Under the pieces are notes generated by a model. It made no database searches and was not told where the DNA came from. It saw nothing but the letters and a program-made list of their open reading frames with translations. A program made the translations under genes and the position numbers. From NCBI RefSeq assembly GCF_002272745.1, contig NZ_NPBD01000001.1:248001-312000 (forward strand): 64,000 bases of DNA. The letters are read 5' to 3'. This DNA is from Terribacillus saccharophilus. GTDB lineage: Bacteria; Bacillota; Bacilli; Bacillales; Amphibacillaceae. Positions 28,068 through 37,431 of this stretch are shown piece after piece (within the stretch, counting starts at the first letter, position 1; each line of letters opens with the position of its first letter).

Positions 28068-28144
28068 TCATTAGATGTGAAACGGACCACTTTTATAATA
28101 AACTTGGTAACTAAACAAGAAACCTTCACGAGTTTCCTTCTTTA

Positions 28145-28617
28145 TCAGTTCCAATCTTTTGCCATAATGATAAAGTTAAAAGAAGTTCCTCTAATTGTAT
28201 CTTCAAATTCGCCTCTCTTTAAAAATCCTACTTTTTCATATGTTCTTATTGCTCGCTTATTAAAGTCTGCAGCAGCCAATTCAAGATGGTCATAATTAAA
28301 CCGTTGTCTGCCTTGTTCAATGATTGCCTTGGAGAATTTTGAACCAAGACCTTCGCCAGTGAGAGAGGGCTTCATTTGCAGTCCAACTACTAAAATTTCA
28401 ATTTCATCTTCTTGCACATTATAAAACTCGTAATTGACAGTCAAATTACCTTCTTCGTCAACAACAGAGAATGCTCGGTCTAGTGAATGCTTTGCTGGAA
28501 AGACTCAATCTTTTCTTTCTGTATATTGTTGTCGTAAAAGGAATAAAAGTCTTCATAAGTCCAAGTAACAAACTCTTTAATATCATTACGTGTTCGTTTT
28601 CTAATAAAGAATTCCAT
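28145..28617 (-). pseudogene. Frameshifted GNAT acetyltransferase
   Basis: On the minus strand an N-terminal part starting MEFFIRKRTRNDIKEFVTW runs to about 28485 and then hits a stop. The continuation RAFSVVDEEGNL-EFYNVQEDEIE-LQMKPSLTGEGLGSKF (acetyl-CoA motif) to the C terminus lies in another frame down to 28145. The two halves together make an ordinary GNAT of about 157 residues. One single-base change near 28480-28490 is enough to break it. Either a true recent pseudogene or a sequencing error; both halves still look well conserved. Confidence 0.75.
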
Positions 28618-28769
28618 GCAATAATAGACCTCTTTCTACATAATTGTGTCCACTCGATATAAATTACGACCTTCACCTTATCATTTAAAACTATGATAGA
28701 CTAACTTTATCAAATATTGCCAAAATTGTAACTACCATAAAAATCATAATCGAAAGGTGAAGTGATGCT

Positions 28770-29318
28770 ATGAAGGAGATAAAAATAGTTATAGGGGCAG
28801 GTCCATACATGAATAACCCAGATTGGTTACATACACAGAAGGAAGAAATGAATTTATTGGACGAGAAAACATGGCAGATCAGGTTCAGCAAAGGTTCCGT
28901 AAAAGCAATACTAGCTGAGCATGTATGGGAACATCTCACTTATGAAGAAGGTTTAGAGGCCGCGAAGATCTGCTTACGTTATCTACAGTCTTCTGGCTAT
29001 ATTCGTTGTGCTGTTCCAGATGGGTATTTTCCGGATGAAGCTTACCAAAATATTGTGAAGGTTGGAGGGCCTGGACCAGAAGACCATTCGGCTGCCAGTC
29101 ATAAAATAGTATATAACTATAAATCATTAACAGAAATGTTCGAAGCTGCCGGGCTTAAAGTTAAACTTCTTGAGTATTTTGATGAAAAGGGAAACTTTCA
29201 TCAAAACCGCTGGGATGGAGCAGATGTAGTCATCTTTCGATCCAAGAAGTATGATCCTAGAAACCAAGGAGAAAAAATTGTTGCTCCTTCACTTATAATA
29301 GATGCTATTAAGTTGTGA
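28770..29318 (+). CDS. SAM-dependent methyltransferase-like protein
   Basis: 182 residues. It starts with a glycine motif IVIGAGPYMNNPDWLHT and contains the AILAEHVWEHLTYEEG segment seen in class I methyltransferases after strand 4, then ICLRYLQSSGYIRCAVPDGYFPD. The motif I region is short and lacks the full GxGxG, so it is either a divergent methyltransferase or a relative without activity. The substrate is unknown. AAGGTGAAG precedes the ATG. Confidence 0.7.
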   Translation: MKEIKIVIGAGPYMNNPDWLHTQKEEMNLLDEKTWQIRFSKGSVKAILAEHVWEHLTYEEGLEAAKICLRYLQSSGYIRCAVPDGYFPDEAYQNIVKVGGPGPEDHSAASHKIVYNYKSLTEMFEAAGLKVKLLEYFDEKGNFHQNRWDGADVVIFRSKKYDPRNQGEKIVAPSLIIDAIKL

Positions 29319-29405
29319 TAGAAGGTACCTTTGATATCCAGAAATAATAGGATCATGAGAATCTTATAGAAGGTAATATCACCAATAGACTAGGAGAGGG
29401 TACCT

Positions 29406-29918
29406 TTGAATAAAATGATACATATGAAATCATTGAAATATCCCGACATTCCGCACTATGAATGGAAAGGTCACTTATTGAGAAAAACGCCAAAGTATGT
29501 GATGGTGCTTTGTGAAAGTGGCAGAGAGATGAAACACCATACGAAAAATACAACCTTTACGATGAATGTCACGTCGCTTGAGTACTTCTTCTTGAAAGAA
29601 GGTTATACAATAGCCATGGAGATTGAGGAAGGAAAAATACATTCGTATTACTGCAATATTGCGATGCCTTCTGTGCTTAATGGGAATCAACTTAGTTTTG
29701 TGGATTTAGATCTGGATTTAGTGAAAGGAAGAAATGAAGACTGGATGGTTGTCGACGAAGATGAATTTGAGACCAACAGTGTAAAGTATGGTTATCCTGC
29801 TGAATTAAAAGAATATGCTTTAAAGTCATTGAATGTATTACAAAAGAAGATAAAGGCGGCTTCGTTTCCTTTTGATGGAAGTGGACTGGAAATAGTAAAA
29901 ACATATTATCCATTATAA
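29406..29918 (+). CDS. DUF402 domain protein
   Basis: 170 residues of the DUF402/YgaC-like family, a beta-barrel related to phosphatases of nucleoside di- and triphosphates (Ntdp). Typical segments: LEYFFLKEGYTIAMEIEEGKIHSYYCNIAMPS and FVDLDLDLVKGRNEDWMVVDEDEFE, whose acidic residues bind metal in relatives. TTG start with AGGAGAGGG upstream; ATG at 29415 is an alternative. The M20 hydrolase gene starts 15 bases after it, so they are co-transcribed. Confidence 0.82.
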   Translation: MNKMIHMKSLKYPDIPHYEWKGHLLRKTPKYVMVLCESGREMKHHTKNTTFTMNVTSLEYFFLKEGYTIAMEIEEGKIHSYYCNIAMPSVLNGNQLSFVDLDLDLVKGRNEDWMVVDEDEFETNSVKYGYPAELKEYALKSLNVLQKKIKAASFPFDGSGLEIVKTYYPL

Positions 29919-29932
29919 TGCTGGAGGTAAAT

Positions 29933-31168
29933 ATGGATTTAAAACGTTTAGAGAAGACATTACATGACATTAATCAATTTGGTCATTCAAAAGAGGGAGT
30001 AACTCGTTTAGCTTATTCTAAAGAAGAGCGACAAGCAGCCGAACTTTTTAGCAACCTTTGTAGACAAGAAGGAATGAATGTTCGGATTGATAGTTGCGGA
30101 AATGTAATAGCACGGAGGGAAGGGACTAATCCTAATCTTCCTGTCGTGGCATGCGGTTCCCATTTAGATACAGTAATTCAAGGTGGGGAATATGATGGTA
30201 CATTAGGTGTTATTGCTGCACTTGAGGTCGTTCGCAGCTTAAACGATAAAGGAATTAAAACAAAACATCCAATCGAGATTATTGCTTTTGCCTGTGAAGA
30301 ATCCTCAAGATTTGGTGTTTCTACAATAGGAAGCAAGGCAATGGCAGGCTTATTGAAGAAGGAATCTGTGGCTGAACTTAGGGATAGTGAAGGGAAATCT
30401 ATAACTGATTTATTTTCTGAATGTTCCCTTAACTTCAATGAAATAGAAAGAAGTATCCGTAAGAAAGAGGACTTTAAAGTATTCTTTGAATTGCATATTG
30501 AACAAGGACCTGTGTTAGAAAGGCAATTAAAACAGATTGGTATAGTTACAGGAATTGCTGCTCCTACACGGTTTGAAATAAATATAAAAGGGCAAGCATC
30601 GCACTCAGGAACAACACCAATGCACTATCGAAAGGACGCCTTTTTGGGTGCAGCAGAAATAGCCTTGCAGCTCGAGCAAGCAGCTATAATAGAAGCTAGT
30701 AACGGAACAGTGGCAACAGTAGGTGCATGTGAAGTAAAACCTGGATCAATGAATGTGATACCAGATTTGGCGACAATGAAAATCGACATACGAGGAACTT
30801 CACTTGATTCAAAGAATAGAGTCATTGAAGAATTATTTACTTCAATTAAGCAAGTAGAGGAGAAGCGCAATATTAGTATTGAATATAAAGAGTTGAGTAA
30901 TGAGCGTCCTATCAATCTTGATAAAGTAGTAACTCAATCCTTGGCTGAAAGCTGTGAGCAAAAAGGATATGCATATATGCATATGGCGAGTGGAGCTGGG
31001 CATGATGCAATGAATATGGCAAAGCTTTGTGCTACAGGATTAATCTTTGTTCCTTCCAAGGATGGCTTAAGTCATCATCGTGACGAATATACAGCAATTG
31101 AGCAGATTGGTATAGGCGTTAGCTTATTGGAAATGGAAATTCTAAAATGGGCAGGTTATATTCATTGA
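29933..31168 (+). CDS. M20 family Zn-dependent hydrolase, carbamoylase/allantoate amidohydrolase type
   Basis: 411 residues. Metal ligands are visible in GSHLDTV (His, Asp), the bridging GGEYDGTLGV Asp, CEESSRFG (Glu) and FELHIEQGPVLE (His); the lid domain carries GQASHSGTTPM. This is the hydantoinase/N-carbamoyl-L-amino-acid hydrolase branch, which includes allantoate amidohydrolase and ureidoglycine-type enzymes. The exact amide substrate is unknown. I choose ATG 29933 because GGAGG lies before it; the ATG at 29918 has none. It is not close to the SndA/YxeP (M20D) deacetylase type, so it is not an obvious replacement for the missing deacetylase. Confidence 0.87.
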   Translation: MDLKRLEKTLHDINQFGHSKEGVTRLAYSKEERQAAELFSNLCRQEGMNVRIDSCGNVIARREGTNPNLPVVACGSHLDTVIQGGEYDGTLGVIAALEVVRSLNDKGIKTKHPIEIIAFACEESSRFGVSTIGSKAMAGLLKKESVAELRDSEGKSITDLFSECSLNFNEIERSIRKKEDFKVFFELHIEQGPVLERQLKQIGIVTGIAAPTRFEINIKGQASHSGTTPMHYRKDAFLGAAEIALQLEQAAIIEASNGTVATVGACEVKPGSMNVIPDLATMKIDIRGTSLDSKNRVIEELFTSIKQVEEKRNISIEYKELSNERPINLDKVVTQSLAESCEQKGYAYMHMASGAGHDAMNMAKLCATGLIFVPSKDGLSHHRDEYTAIEQIGIGVSLLEMEILKWAGYIH

Positions 31169-31275
31169 GAAACTGTCTTAGGAATCTAATAGTTACGCCC
31201 TAAGTTTTCTTTTATATCATACTTGATAAATGGTATTACTTACAAAAAAAGAGAGAGTTATAAGGAGGATTCTCA

Positions 31276-31710
31276 ATGTTTGTAGTCAATGTAGAAGGTG
31301 CCATTCACCGTGACGGTAAGTGGCTGATGATAACAAGAAGTGAAAAAGAAGAGCATGCAGCAGGGTGCCTTTCCATGGTTGGCGGTAAGTGTGATTTGGA
31401 AGGTGTATCTTCTGATATTCTGGAAAGGACTCTAAAGCGAGAGATCTACGAAGAAGTAGGCATTGAAGTGGAAGATTTTACTTATGTGAACAGCTCTTCT
31501 TTTGTTACGGATAAAGGGACTCATGTTATTGATATTGTTTTTCTTTGTCAGCATTTCACTGGTGAACCTTATGCAAAAAGTACAGAGGAAGTGGGAGAAG
31601 TGATGTGGATGACGACGGAGGAAATACTGATACATAAAGATACCCCTTCCTACTTAAAAGAGAATATTACACTAGCTGCGAACAAGTTCACTTTGATAAG
31701 AGGAGTCTGA
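31276..31710 (+). CDS. NUDIX hydrolase
   Basis: 144 residues with a Nudix box: GGKCDLEG, a spacer, then REIYEEVGIEVE, giving the Glu ligands for Mg. It would hydrolyse a nucleoside-diphosphate-linked compound. Its substrate is unknown. AAGGAGG precedes ATG and a strong terminator follows. Confidence 0.87.
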   Translation: MFVVNVEGAIHRDGKWLMITRSEKEEHAAGCLSMVGGKCDLEGVSSDILERTLKREIYEEVGIEVEDFTYVNSSSFVTDKGTHVIDIVFLCQHFTGEPYAKSTEEVGEVMWMTTEEILIHKDTPSYLKENITLAANKFTLIRGV

Positions 31711-31750
31711 GTTTCAAAGGGATTTGATTTTAAGTTGGATAAAGACCAAG

Positions 31751-31781
31751 AAAAAGCTGTCACAATGGACAGCTTTTTTAA
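31751..31781. terminator. Bidirectional terminator between NUDIX and prpF
   Basis: AAAAAGCTGTC and GACAGCTTTTT arms with a 6-base loop, usable in both directions; it overlaps the last codons of prpF on the other strand. Confidence 0.85.
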
Positions 31782-32908
31782 TTCTTTGCAGCCATAACTT
31801 CTTTCAAGTTATAGTTCTGCTTTACGTATGCAGTGCCCTCAAGAATCCTTCTGGCTGTACGGATTACCTTTATTTCTGACAAGCTGGCGTACGCAGTCTC
31901 AGTAATGCCGGATGGATGGGCAATGCGCAAGCTTCCCGTTGTATTAGTTGCAAGCTTATGAGGCAATGTTCCAGGAATAGCGCATGCTGCAGTGGTGCAA
32001 ATTGCTCCAGTTATTGCAAGTGCTTCATGAGGTCTTTGCATCGATAGCATACGTACATGGATATCCATATCTTGAGTGGAGTAATTGTTCTCATTTGTAT
32101 CAATAAAGGCTTTAGCTTTTCCTATCAATGTTAGTTTTGGTACTGCCGGGGATAGCTTAGTAGCTTTATCTCTAGTAGCAAATCCACAACGTTCAGCAGC
32201 GACTGAACGTATTTCCTCGCATCGTTGCAGGTCTGCGTCCGTGAAGGAATCTGGCAGAATGGTTCCTTCCAAACCAAGTTCAGCAGCTTCTACAAAAACT
32301 AAAGGATTGGCAGCATCAACGATAGAACAGACGATACTGCCAAAGCTCGTCTCAAGTAAATCAGTAGCATTTCCGGTAGGCAGTAACTCACCTGTTACGG
32401 ATCCTTCGGCATGACAAAACGTTAAAGCTATTTCCGAGCCATAACCAGGTACTCCAGGTATGGCCGTCGAACCTGTTATTTGAACGTCACCATTTTTAAC
32501 AGCTACTTCGGCAATGATTAACTTTTGAGTATTCGTATTCCATATTCTTACAGCGGTTGTTGGCTCGGTGGCAGTGACAAGTCCTTCCTGGATTGCAAAG
32601 GGACCAACGGCAGAAGATATATTGCCGCAGTTTCCGTTCATATCAACTGTTTCATCTGTAATACTTACCTGTGCGAAGGTATAGTAGACATCAAAGTCTT
32701 TGTCTGGCTCTGCTTTTCTTATAATGGCAGCTTTGCTGGTTAATGAATTTGCACCTCCCAATCCATCAATTTGCCGTTTGTCGGGGCTACCCATCAAATC
32801 GAGAAGAAAAGGCGTCCAGTTCTCCTTATCAGCAGGCATGTCTGTTTCATGAAGAAAAACTCCTTTACTTGTGCCGCCGCGCATGTAAACAATACGAATC
32901 TTTTCCAT
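31778..32908 (-). CDS. PrpF family protein (aconitate/oxalomesaconate isomerase type)
   Basis: 376 residues, the length of PrpF. Two diaminopimelate-epimerase-like domains: N-terminal MRGGTSKGVFLHETDMP and MNGNCGNISSAVGPFA with the conserved Cys of NCGN, and the second half with AAERCGFA and LSMQRPHEALAITGA. Known members isomerise 2-methylaconitate, 4-oxalomesaconate or aconitate double bonds. It is divergent from a LysR gene and a CitMHS transporter, which suggests work on an imported unsaturated tricarboxylate. AAAGGACGTG precedes ATG. Confidence 0.87.
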   Translation of the reverse strand: MEKIRIVYMRGGTSKGVFLHETDMPADKENWTPFLLDLMGSPDKRQIDGLGGANSLTSKAAIIRKAEPDKDFDVYYTFAQVSITDETVDMNGNCGNISSAVGPFAIQEGLVTATEPTTAVRIWNTNTQKLIIAEVAVKNGDVQITGSTAIPGVPGYGSEIALTFCHAEGSVTGELLPTGNATDLLETSFGSIVCSIVDAANPLVFVEAAELGLEGTILPDSFTDADLQRCEEIRSVAAERCGFATRDKATKLSPAVPKLTLIGKAKAFIDTNENNYSTQDMDIHVRMLSMQRPHEALAITGAICTTAACAIPGTLPHKLATNTTGSLRIAHPSGITETAYASLSEIKVIRTARRILEGTAYVKQNYNLKEVMAAKN

Positions 32909-33045
32909 CTGCTCACGTCCTTTTGGGGATGAAGTAGTTTATACTGACAGCATAGTCCGGAGTATTGATAAAATAAAATACAATTATTTTTATTAAAGTT
33001 TAAATTTATTTTATAACTGTGAGAAAGTACCTAGGAGGGTGAGCA

Positions 33046-33915
33046 ATGGATGAGAAAGATTGGATCTTATTAAAGCTATTAGGTGAAGAAAAGAGTGTAA
33101 CGAAAGCCGCGGAACGATTATTCACTTCTCAGCCTTCATTGACATACCGGATTCAAAAGATTGAAGAGAACTTTCATGTGAAACTTTTTACCAAACGTAA
33201 CAGAGGAATCACGTTGACAGCTGAGGGAGAGTATCTTTCTGAGTATGCCGTAGAGATGCTGCGAAAGCTTAAAGAAACGAAAGATGCATTAGCGAACCTA
33301 GGAGAAGAGGTTCAAGGCACGCTTCGTTTAGCGGTTTCCAGTAACTTTGCTCAATATAAGCTGCCAGGCTTGCTGGCGAAATTCTCTTCTGTCTATCCGA
33401 ATGTCCAATACAATGTACAGACTGGTTGGAGTACAAGAGTGATGAAATTACTGGATGAGGGGGATGTACACTTGGGTATACTGCGTGGGAACCATCGCTG
33501 GCAAGGAGTGAAGGAAATTCTGACAAGAGAGCAACTGTATGTAATTTCTAAACAGCAAATCAGTATTGGGCAGCTGCCTCTTCTTCCTTTCATTAAATAC
33601 AATACCGATACTTCCTTGAAAACGATCATTGATGGATGGATACATGAGCATTTACAGCATGCACCGCTTACAGCAATGGAAGTAGATCGGCAGGAAACGT
33701 GTAAAGAGATGGTTAAACACGGTTTAGGTTATTCGATAGTGCCTGAAATTTGTCTCCGTGAATCCGATCAGCTATACCGTATCGGTCTGACAAATGAAAA
33801 GAAAGAGCCTTTGCTTCGTGAAACATGGTTAATGTATGACCCTAAATCACTCGATCTTCAAGTGGTGAAGGCGTTCATCGGTTTTCTGAAACAGGAACAG
33901 CATGTATCAATATAA
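33046..33915 (+). CDS. LysR family transcriptional regulator
   Basis: 289 residues: winged helix (ILLKLLGEEKSVTKAAERLFTSQPSLTYRIQKIEENF) and the effector domain beginning VQGTLRLAVSSNFAQYKLP. AGGAGG precedes ATG. It sits between the divergent prpF and the citMHS gene, the usual place for an activator of both. The 137-base gap to prpF would hold the operator. Confidence 0.87.
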   Translation: MDEKDWILLKLLGEEKSVTKAAERLFTSQPSLTYRIQKIEENFHVKLFTKRNRGITLTAEGEYLSEYAVEMLRKLKETKDALANLGEEVQGTLRLAVSSNFAQYKLPGLLAKFSSVYPNVQYNVQTGWSTRVMKLLDEGDVHLGILRGNHRWQGVKEILTREQLYVISKQQISIGQLPLLPFIKYNTDTSLKTIIDGWIHEHLQHAPLTAMEVDRQETCKEMVKHGLGYSIVPEICLRESDQLYRIGLTNEKKEPLLRETWLMYDPKSLDLQVVKAFIGFLKQEQHVSI

Positions 33916-34006
33916 AAAATACTTATGAGTTTTGCAAAAATAGTTATATTTAACTTATCTCCTGCTATGTAATATGCTATGTCAAATGCTTCTTCACACA
34001 AGTAAA

Positions 34007-34020
34007 TGAAAGCGTATTCA
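34007..34020 (+). promoter_or_regulatory. Putative CcpA cre box before citMHS
   Basis: TGAAAGCGTATTCA differs at one position from the cre consensus TGWAANCGNTNWCA. It lies 18 bases before the citMHS ATG, where bound CcpA could block transcription, as is known for CcpA control of citM in B. subtilis. Confidence 0.55.
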
Positions 34021-34037
34021 GAGAGAGGGGAATTAAC

Positions 34038-35345
34038 ATGCTGACGATACTAGGGTTTTCCATGATGATTGTGTTTACTGTACTGATTATGTCTAAAAAG
34101 CTTTCTCCTATTGTTGCCTTGACGATTACACCGATTTTCTTTGCTTTGATTGGAGGTTTTGGAGGAAGTCTTGGGGATATGATTTTAGAAGGACTGCAAA
34201 CAGTCGCCAGTTCAGCAGCCTTACTGTTATTCGCTATCTTGTTTTTCGGAATCCTTATTGATGCTGGGCTATTCGATCCTTTGATTAAGAAGATTCTCGT
34301 ACTTGTAAAGGGAGACCCAGTTAAGATTGCGATTGGGTCAGCTGTACTGGCAATGCTTATTGCACTAGACGGCGATGGGACGACCACTTATATGATTACC
34401 GTTTCTGCAATGCTGCCTTTGTATAAACGGATCGGTATGAATCCATTGGTTATGGCAACAGTTGCGATGCTTGCTTTGAGTATCATCAGTGGTATGACCC
34501 CTTGGGGAGGTCCTGCAACAAGAGCAATCGCGGTGCTAGGATTGGATCCTTCTGAATTCTTTGTTCCGCTACTGCCCACTATGCTTGGGGGTATAATTTT
34601 CGTCGTCTTTACTGCCTTTATGCTCGGTCTTAAAGAGCGGAAGCGCATAGGTGTAATGAAAATCGAGACCAATTCCTATGGATCTGAACCATATATGGCG
34701 GCGGCATTAGAAGGAGATTTATTGAAACGGCCAAAGCTGCGCTGGATTAATTTGTTTCTTGTTATAGCTATCTTGGTATTGCTAGTTATGGGGATCATGC
34801 ATCCAGCTGTACTTTTCCTCATAGGTTTTGTGTTGGCTCTATCCATCAATTACCCAAATATGCAGATGCAAAAGGAGCGTATTGCTGAACACGCTAGCAA
34901 TGCAATCACAGTTGTATTACTTGTATTTGCAGCAGGCGTATTCGCGGGAATTTTATCTGGAACAGAAATGGTCAATGCAATAGCAGGTTCTATTGTCGCA
35001 ATCGTTCCGCCTTCCATGGGTGAATTTTTCCCAGTGGTCGTAGCTATCACAAGTCTTCCATTAACCTTTGTCCTTTCAAATGATGCTTATTACTTCGGAA
35101 TGGTACCTATATTTGCTGAGGCTGCATCAGCTTACGGTGTTGATCCTGTCGAAATCGCAAGGGCATCCATCTTAGGGCAGCCAGTACATCTTATGAGTCC
35201 GCTTGTAGCCTCTACAATACTTCTTGTCAGCATGTTGAAAATTGATCTTGGTGCATTTCAGCGATATGCAGTAAAATGGGCTGTTTTGACTTCATTATTT
35301 ATAATTCTTGTAGCGGTAATAACGGGTGCCATCACATTTAGATGA
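34038..35345 (+). CDS. CitMHS family citrate/tricarboxylate-Mg transporter
   Basis: 435 residues, about 12 membrane helices. Family markers: ALDGDGTTTYMITVSAMLPLYKRIGM near residue 112 and MTPWGGPATRAIAVLGL near 155, then SNDAYYFGMVPI near 350. CitMHS proteins co-transport citrate or related tricarboxylates complexed with Mg or Ca and protons. GAGAGGGG precedes the ATG. The pairing with PrpF suggests aconitate-like substrates rather than plain citrate; this is inference. Confidence 0.88.
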   Translation: MLTILGFSMMIVFTVLIMSKKLSPIVALTITPIFFALIGGFGGSLGDMILEGLQTVASSAALLLFAILFFGILIDAGLFDPLIKKILVLVKGDPVKIAIGSAVLAMLIALDGDGTTTYMITVSAMLPLYKRIGMNPLVMATVAMLALSIISGMTPWGGPATRAIAVLGLDPSEFFVPLLPTMLGGIIFVVFTAFMLGLKERKRIGVMKIETNSYGSEPYMAAALEGDLLKRPKLRWINLFLVIAILVLLVMGIMHPAVLFLIGFVLALSINYPNMQMQKERIAEHASNAITVVLLVFAAGVFAGILSGTEMVNAIAGSIVAIVPPSMGEFFPVVVAITSLPLTFVLSNDAYYFGMVPIFAEAASAYGVDPVEIARASILGQPVHLMSPLVASTILLVSMLKIDLGAFQRYAVKWAVLTSLFIILVAVITGAITFR

Positions 35346-35410
35346 ATAGACCTTTTAGTACAGGCCATTAAAGTCACCGTTTCACCAACGCATATAAGTG
35401 GAAGATGAAA

Positions 35411-35443
35411 GAAGCACCAGCCATTGGCTGGTGCTTCTTTTTT
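35411..35443 (+). terminator. Terminator after citMHS
   Basis: GAAGCACCAGCC and GGCTGGTGCTTC form a 12-bp stem with a 3-base loop, then a T-run. Confidence 0.92.
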
Positions 35444-35467
35444 ATGCAAAACACATGAGCAAAGCAT

Positions 35468-35566
35468 TTACTTAGATCCGAAACGCCGTAGTAATGAACG
35501 GATACCGAAGTAAAATGTACTACCGATTGCTAAAATAATAATTAAGATTGTGATTGTATTTCCCAT
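35468..35566 (-). CDS. Very small membrane protein, unknown
   Basis: 32 residues: MGNTITILIIILAIGSTFYFG as a membrane helix, then a basic RSLLRRFGSK tail. AAAAGGAGAAC lies just before ATG. It follows the 55-residue gene on the same strand after 14 bases. No family recognised; such proteins are often membrane-associated regulators. Confidence 0.55.
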   Translation of the reverse strand: MGNTITILIIILAIGSTFYFGIRSLLRRFGSK

Positions 35567-35580
35567 GAATGTTCTCCTTT

Positions 35581-35748
35581 TTAAGGTCCAATCTGAAATA
35601 AACGCAAAATGCCGCGGCCGATCCACAGGAGGAAACGCAAAGGTAAAAACAGCAGTTCTGGTACATAAAGAAGAATATCGATAATATCCCATTTGTGATT
35701 CGGATCAGCTTCCCTTTTTCGTTTTTTCCGTCGTTCACGCAGTGTCAA
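35581..35748 (-). CDS. Small basic membrane-associated protein, unknown
   Basis: 55 residues. A very basic N terminus (TLRERRKKRKREADPNHKW) is followed by an amphipathic or membrane segment (DIIDILLYVPELLFLPLRFLLW). TTG start with AAAGGGAGAG upstream; the frame extends further up without a site. It forms a two-gene unit with the 32-residue gene. Confidence 0.55.
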   Translation of the reverse strand: MTLRERRKKRKREADPNHKWDIIDILLYVPELLFLPLRFLLWIGRGILRLFQIGP

Positions 35749-35844
35749 CAGTCGTCTCTCCCTTTGGAAAAAATAGGTTATATTTATCTTATCATAATTT
35801 ACTAACAAAACGTGTTATTTAGAGAATGTTCAAGCTATCTCATC

Positions 35845-35890
35845 TTGACAAATGTTAGGATCCGGAACACTATAAAAGAAAGCGCTTTCC
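35845..35890 (+). promoter_or_regulatory. Promoter with cre box before the two-component genes
   Basis: TTGACA at 35845-35850 and TATAAA at 35871-35876 (spacing 20, long). AGAAAGCGCTTTCC at 35877-35890 is close to the palindromic CcpA site TGAAAGCGCTTTCA and lies just after the -10, a repression position. Confidence 0.6.
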
Positions 35891-35933
35891 AATTAGGGTC
35901 AAGCAGAGACTTGATAAAGGGGTGTCATGCATT

Positions 35934-37418
35934 TTGGATACAAAGGGATTGTGCAGAACATTAATTGTCGATGATGAAATTCTTATCCGACAAGGAATTA
36001 AACACTATCTGGATTGGGAGAAGGAAGGGTTCACAATAGTAGGGGAGGCTTCAAACGGAAAAGAAGCACTCGAACTGATTGAAAAGCTGAACCCACATAT
36101 TGTTATCACAGATGTCGTCATGCCAATCATGGACGGAGAAGCTTTGACGAGGATTGTAAATGAAAAATACCCGCATATCGGACTGATCGTACTGAGCAGC
36201 TTCAGTGAATTTGATTATGTACGAAGTGCTTTTCAGAACGGCGTTATCGATTATATTCTCAAACCAAAACTGAATGCAGAAGTGCTGCTGAAGGCTCTGC
36301 GCCTGGCGGCAGGACAACTGGAAGATTTTCATCTCAGCAGCGAGGGGGAGCATGAGCAAACTTTAAAGGAAAAATTACGAGGTATTTATGAAGGAACAGA
36401 TGTCCTTTTAGAAGAAGAAGATTCGGCATATTTTCCACATGCTCATTTTCAAGTACTAAGCTATAGATTGAAAGCTGATAAAACAGAGAAGCCGTTTCAT
36501 GAATATTTAGCTGATGAAGATGGATTCCTAACACCGATATTATCAACTTCAAATCAGCACATATACTTGTGGAATGGGAACCAAATGTTTAGTGAAGATG
36601 TATTTTCACGATTACCTAAATCGAGTTCTGTTAGCAGTACTAGAGCTTTTGATAACCTTTTAGAACTGAAAGGAAAGCAAAAAGAACTGGATAAATTGGA
36701 GAGTTATCGGTTCTTCTTTCCAGAGAAATTGTATCTGTCTGAAGAGATCTTGCCGCTTCCGCCTGGTCAGAGAAAAGTATTTCAATTAGATCGCTTTATT
36801 GAAGAGTGCAAGAGGGACAATTTTCAGGAAGCTTTTTCTTATTTAGAGCAACATATCGGACAGATGATACTTGATTATCAACAGGATATCGTCGAATATA
36901 AAGCATTTCTCAATAATATTTTGTTCAATCTTATTGTACTGCTTGGCAATATGGATTATCAGACAGAGGAGCTGGAGAAGAGGAAGTATACGTATTTCCA
37001 ACAAGTCGGCCAGTCAGCAGACGTTTATGCAGCCAATCAGACGGTTAAATCATTTTTGAACGAAGTAAAGCGGATTGTGGATACAGGGGAAGGACAGGGA
37101 CATATGCGGAAACTGACAGACTATATTAAGGCGCATTATCATGAATCGTTATCATTATCTGATATTGCGAACCATTTTCATTTCAGCCCTTCTTATTTAT
37201 CTAATTATTTTTCCACGCATAGTAAGGAGGGGTTCAGCGAGTATCTTAACCGTGTCCGGATTGAGGCGGCTATCACTTTGCTACGACAGAGCGATGTACC
37301 TATTTCAAAGATCAGTGAGCAAGTCGGTTTCTCAGATCATAGTTATTTTTGTCGTGTTTTTAAAAAGCAAACGAGCTATTCTCCTTCGCAATACCGACGA
37401 AAACGAATAATGAGCTGA
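35934..37418 (+). CDS. YesN-type response regulator with AraC DNA-binding domain
   Basis: 494 residues: receiver domain (VDDE, phosphoacceptor Asp60 in VITDVVMPIMDG, and KPK near the end), a middle region of about 270 residues with no clear motif, and two C-terminal helix-turn-helix motifs (LSLSDIANHFHFSPSYLSNYF; ISKISEQVGFSDHSYFCRVFKK). The start is uncertain: TTG 35934 is spaced acceptably from AAAGGGG, while GTG 35922 touches it. It is 13 bases from the kinase gene and most likely activates the sugar transport genes downstream. Confidence 0.87.
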   Translation: MDTKGLCRTLIVDDEILIRQGIKHYLDWEKEGFTIVGEASNGKEALELIEKLNPHIVITDVVMPIMDGEALTRIVNEKYPHIGLIVLSSFSEFDYVRSAFQNGVIDYILKPKLNAEVLLKALRLAAGQLEDFHLSSEGEHEQTLKEKLRGIYEGTDVLLEEEDSAYFPHAHFQVLSYRLKADKTEKPFHEYLADEDGFLTPILSTSNQHIYLWNGNQMFSEDVFSRLPKSSSVSSTRAFDNLLELKGKQKELDKLESYRFFFPEKLYLSEEILPLPPGQRKVFQLDRFIEECKRDNFQEAFSYLEQHIGQMILDYQQDIVEYKAFLNNILFNLIVLLGNMDYQTEELEKRKYTYFQQVGQSADVYAANQTVKSFLNEVKRIVDTGEGQGHMRKLTDYIKAHYHESLSLSDIANHFHFSPSYLSNYFSTHSKEGFSEYLNRVRIEAAITLLRQSDVPISKISEQVGFSDHSYFCRVFKKQTSYSPSQYRRKRIMS

Positions 37419-37431
37419 GGAGGAATAGCTG

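Noticed and set aside
29319..29405. Repeat of GGTACCTTTGA before the DUF402 gene
   Set aside because: Two 11-base copies about 72 bases apart without further structure; too short to call a functional repeat.
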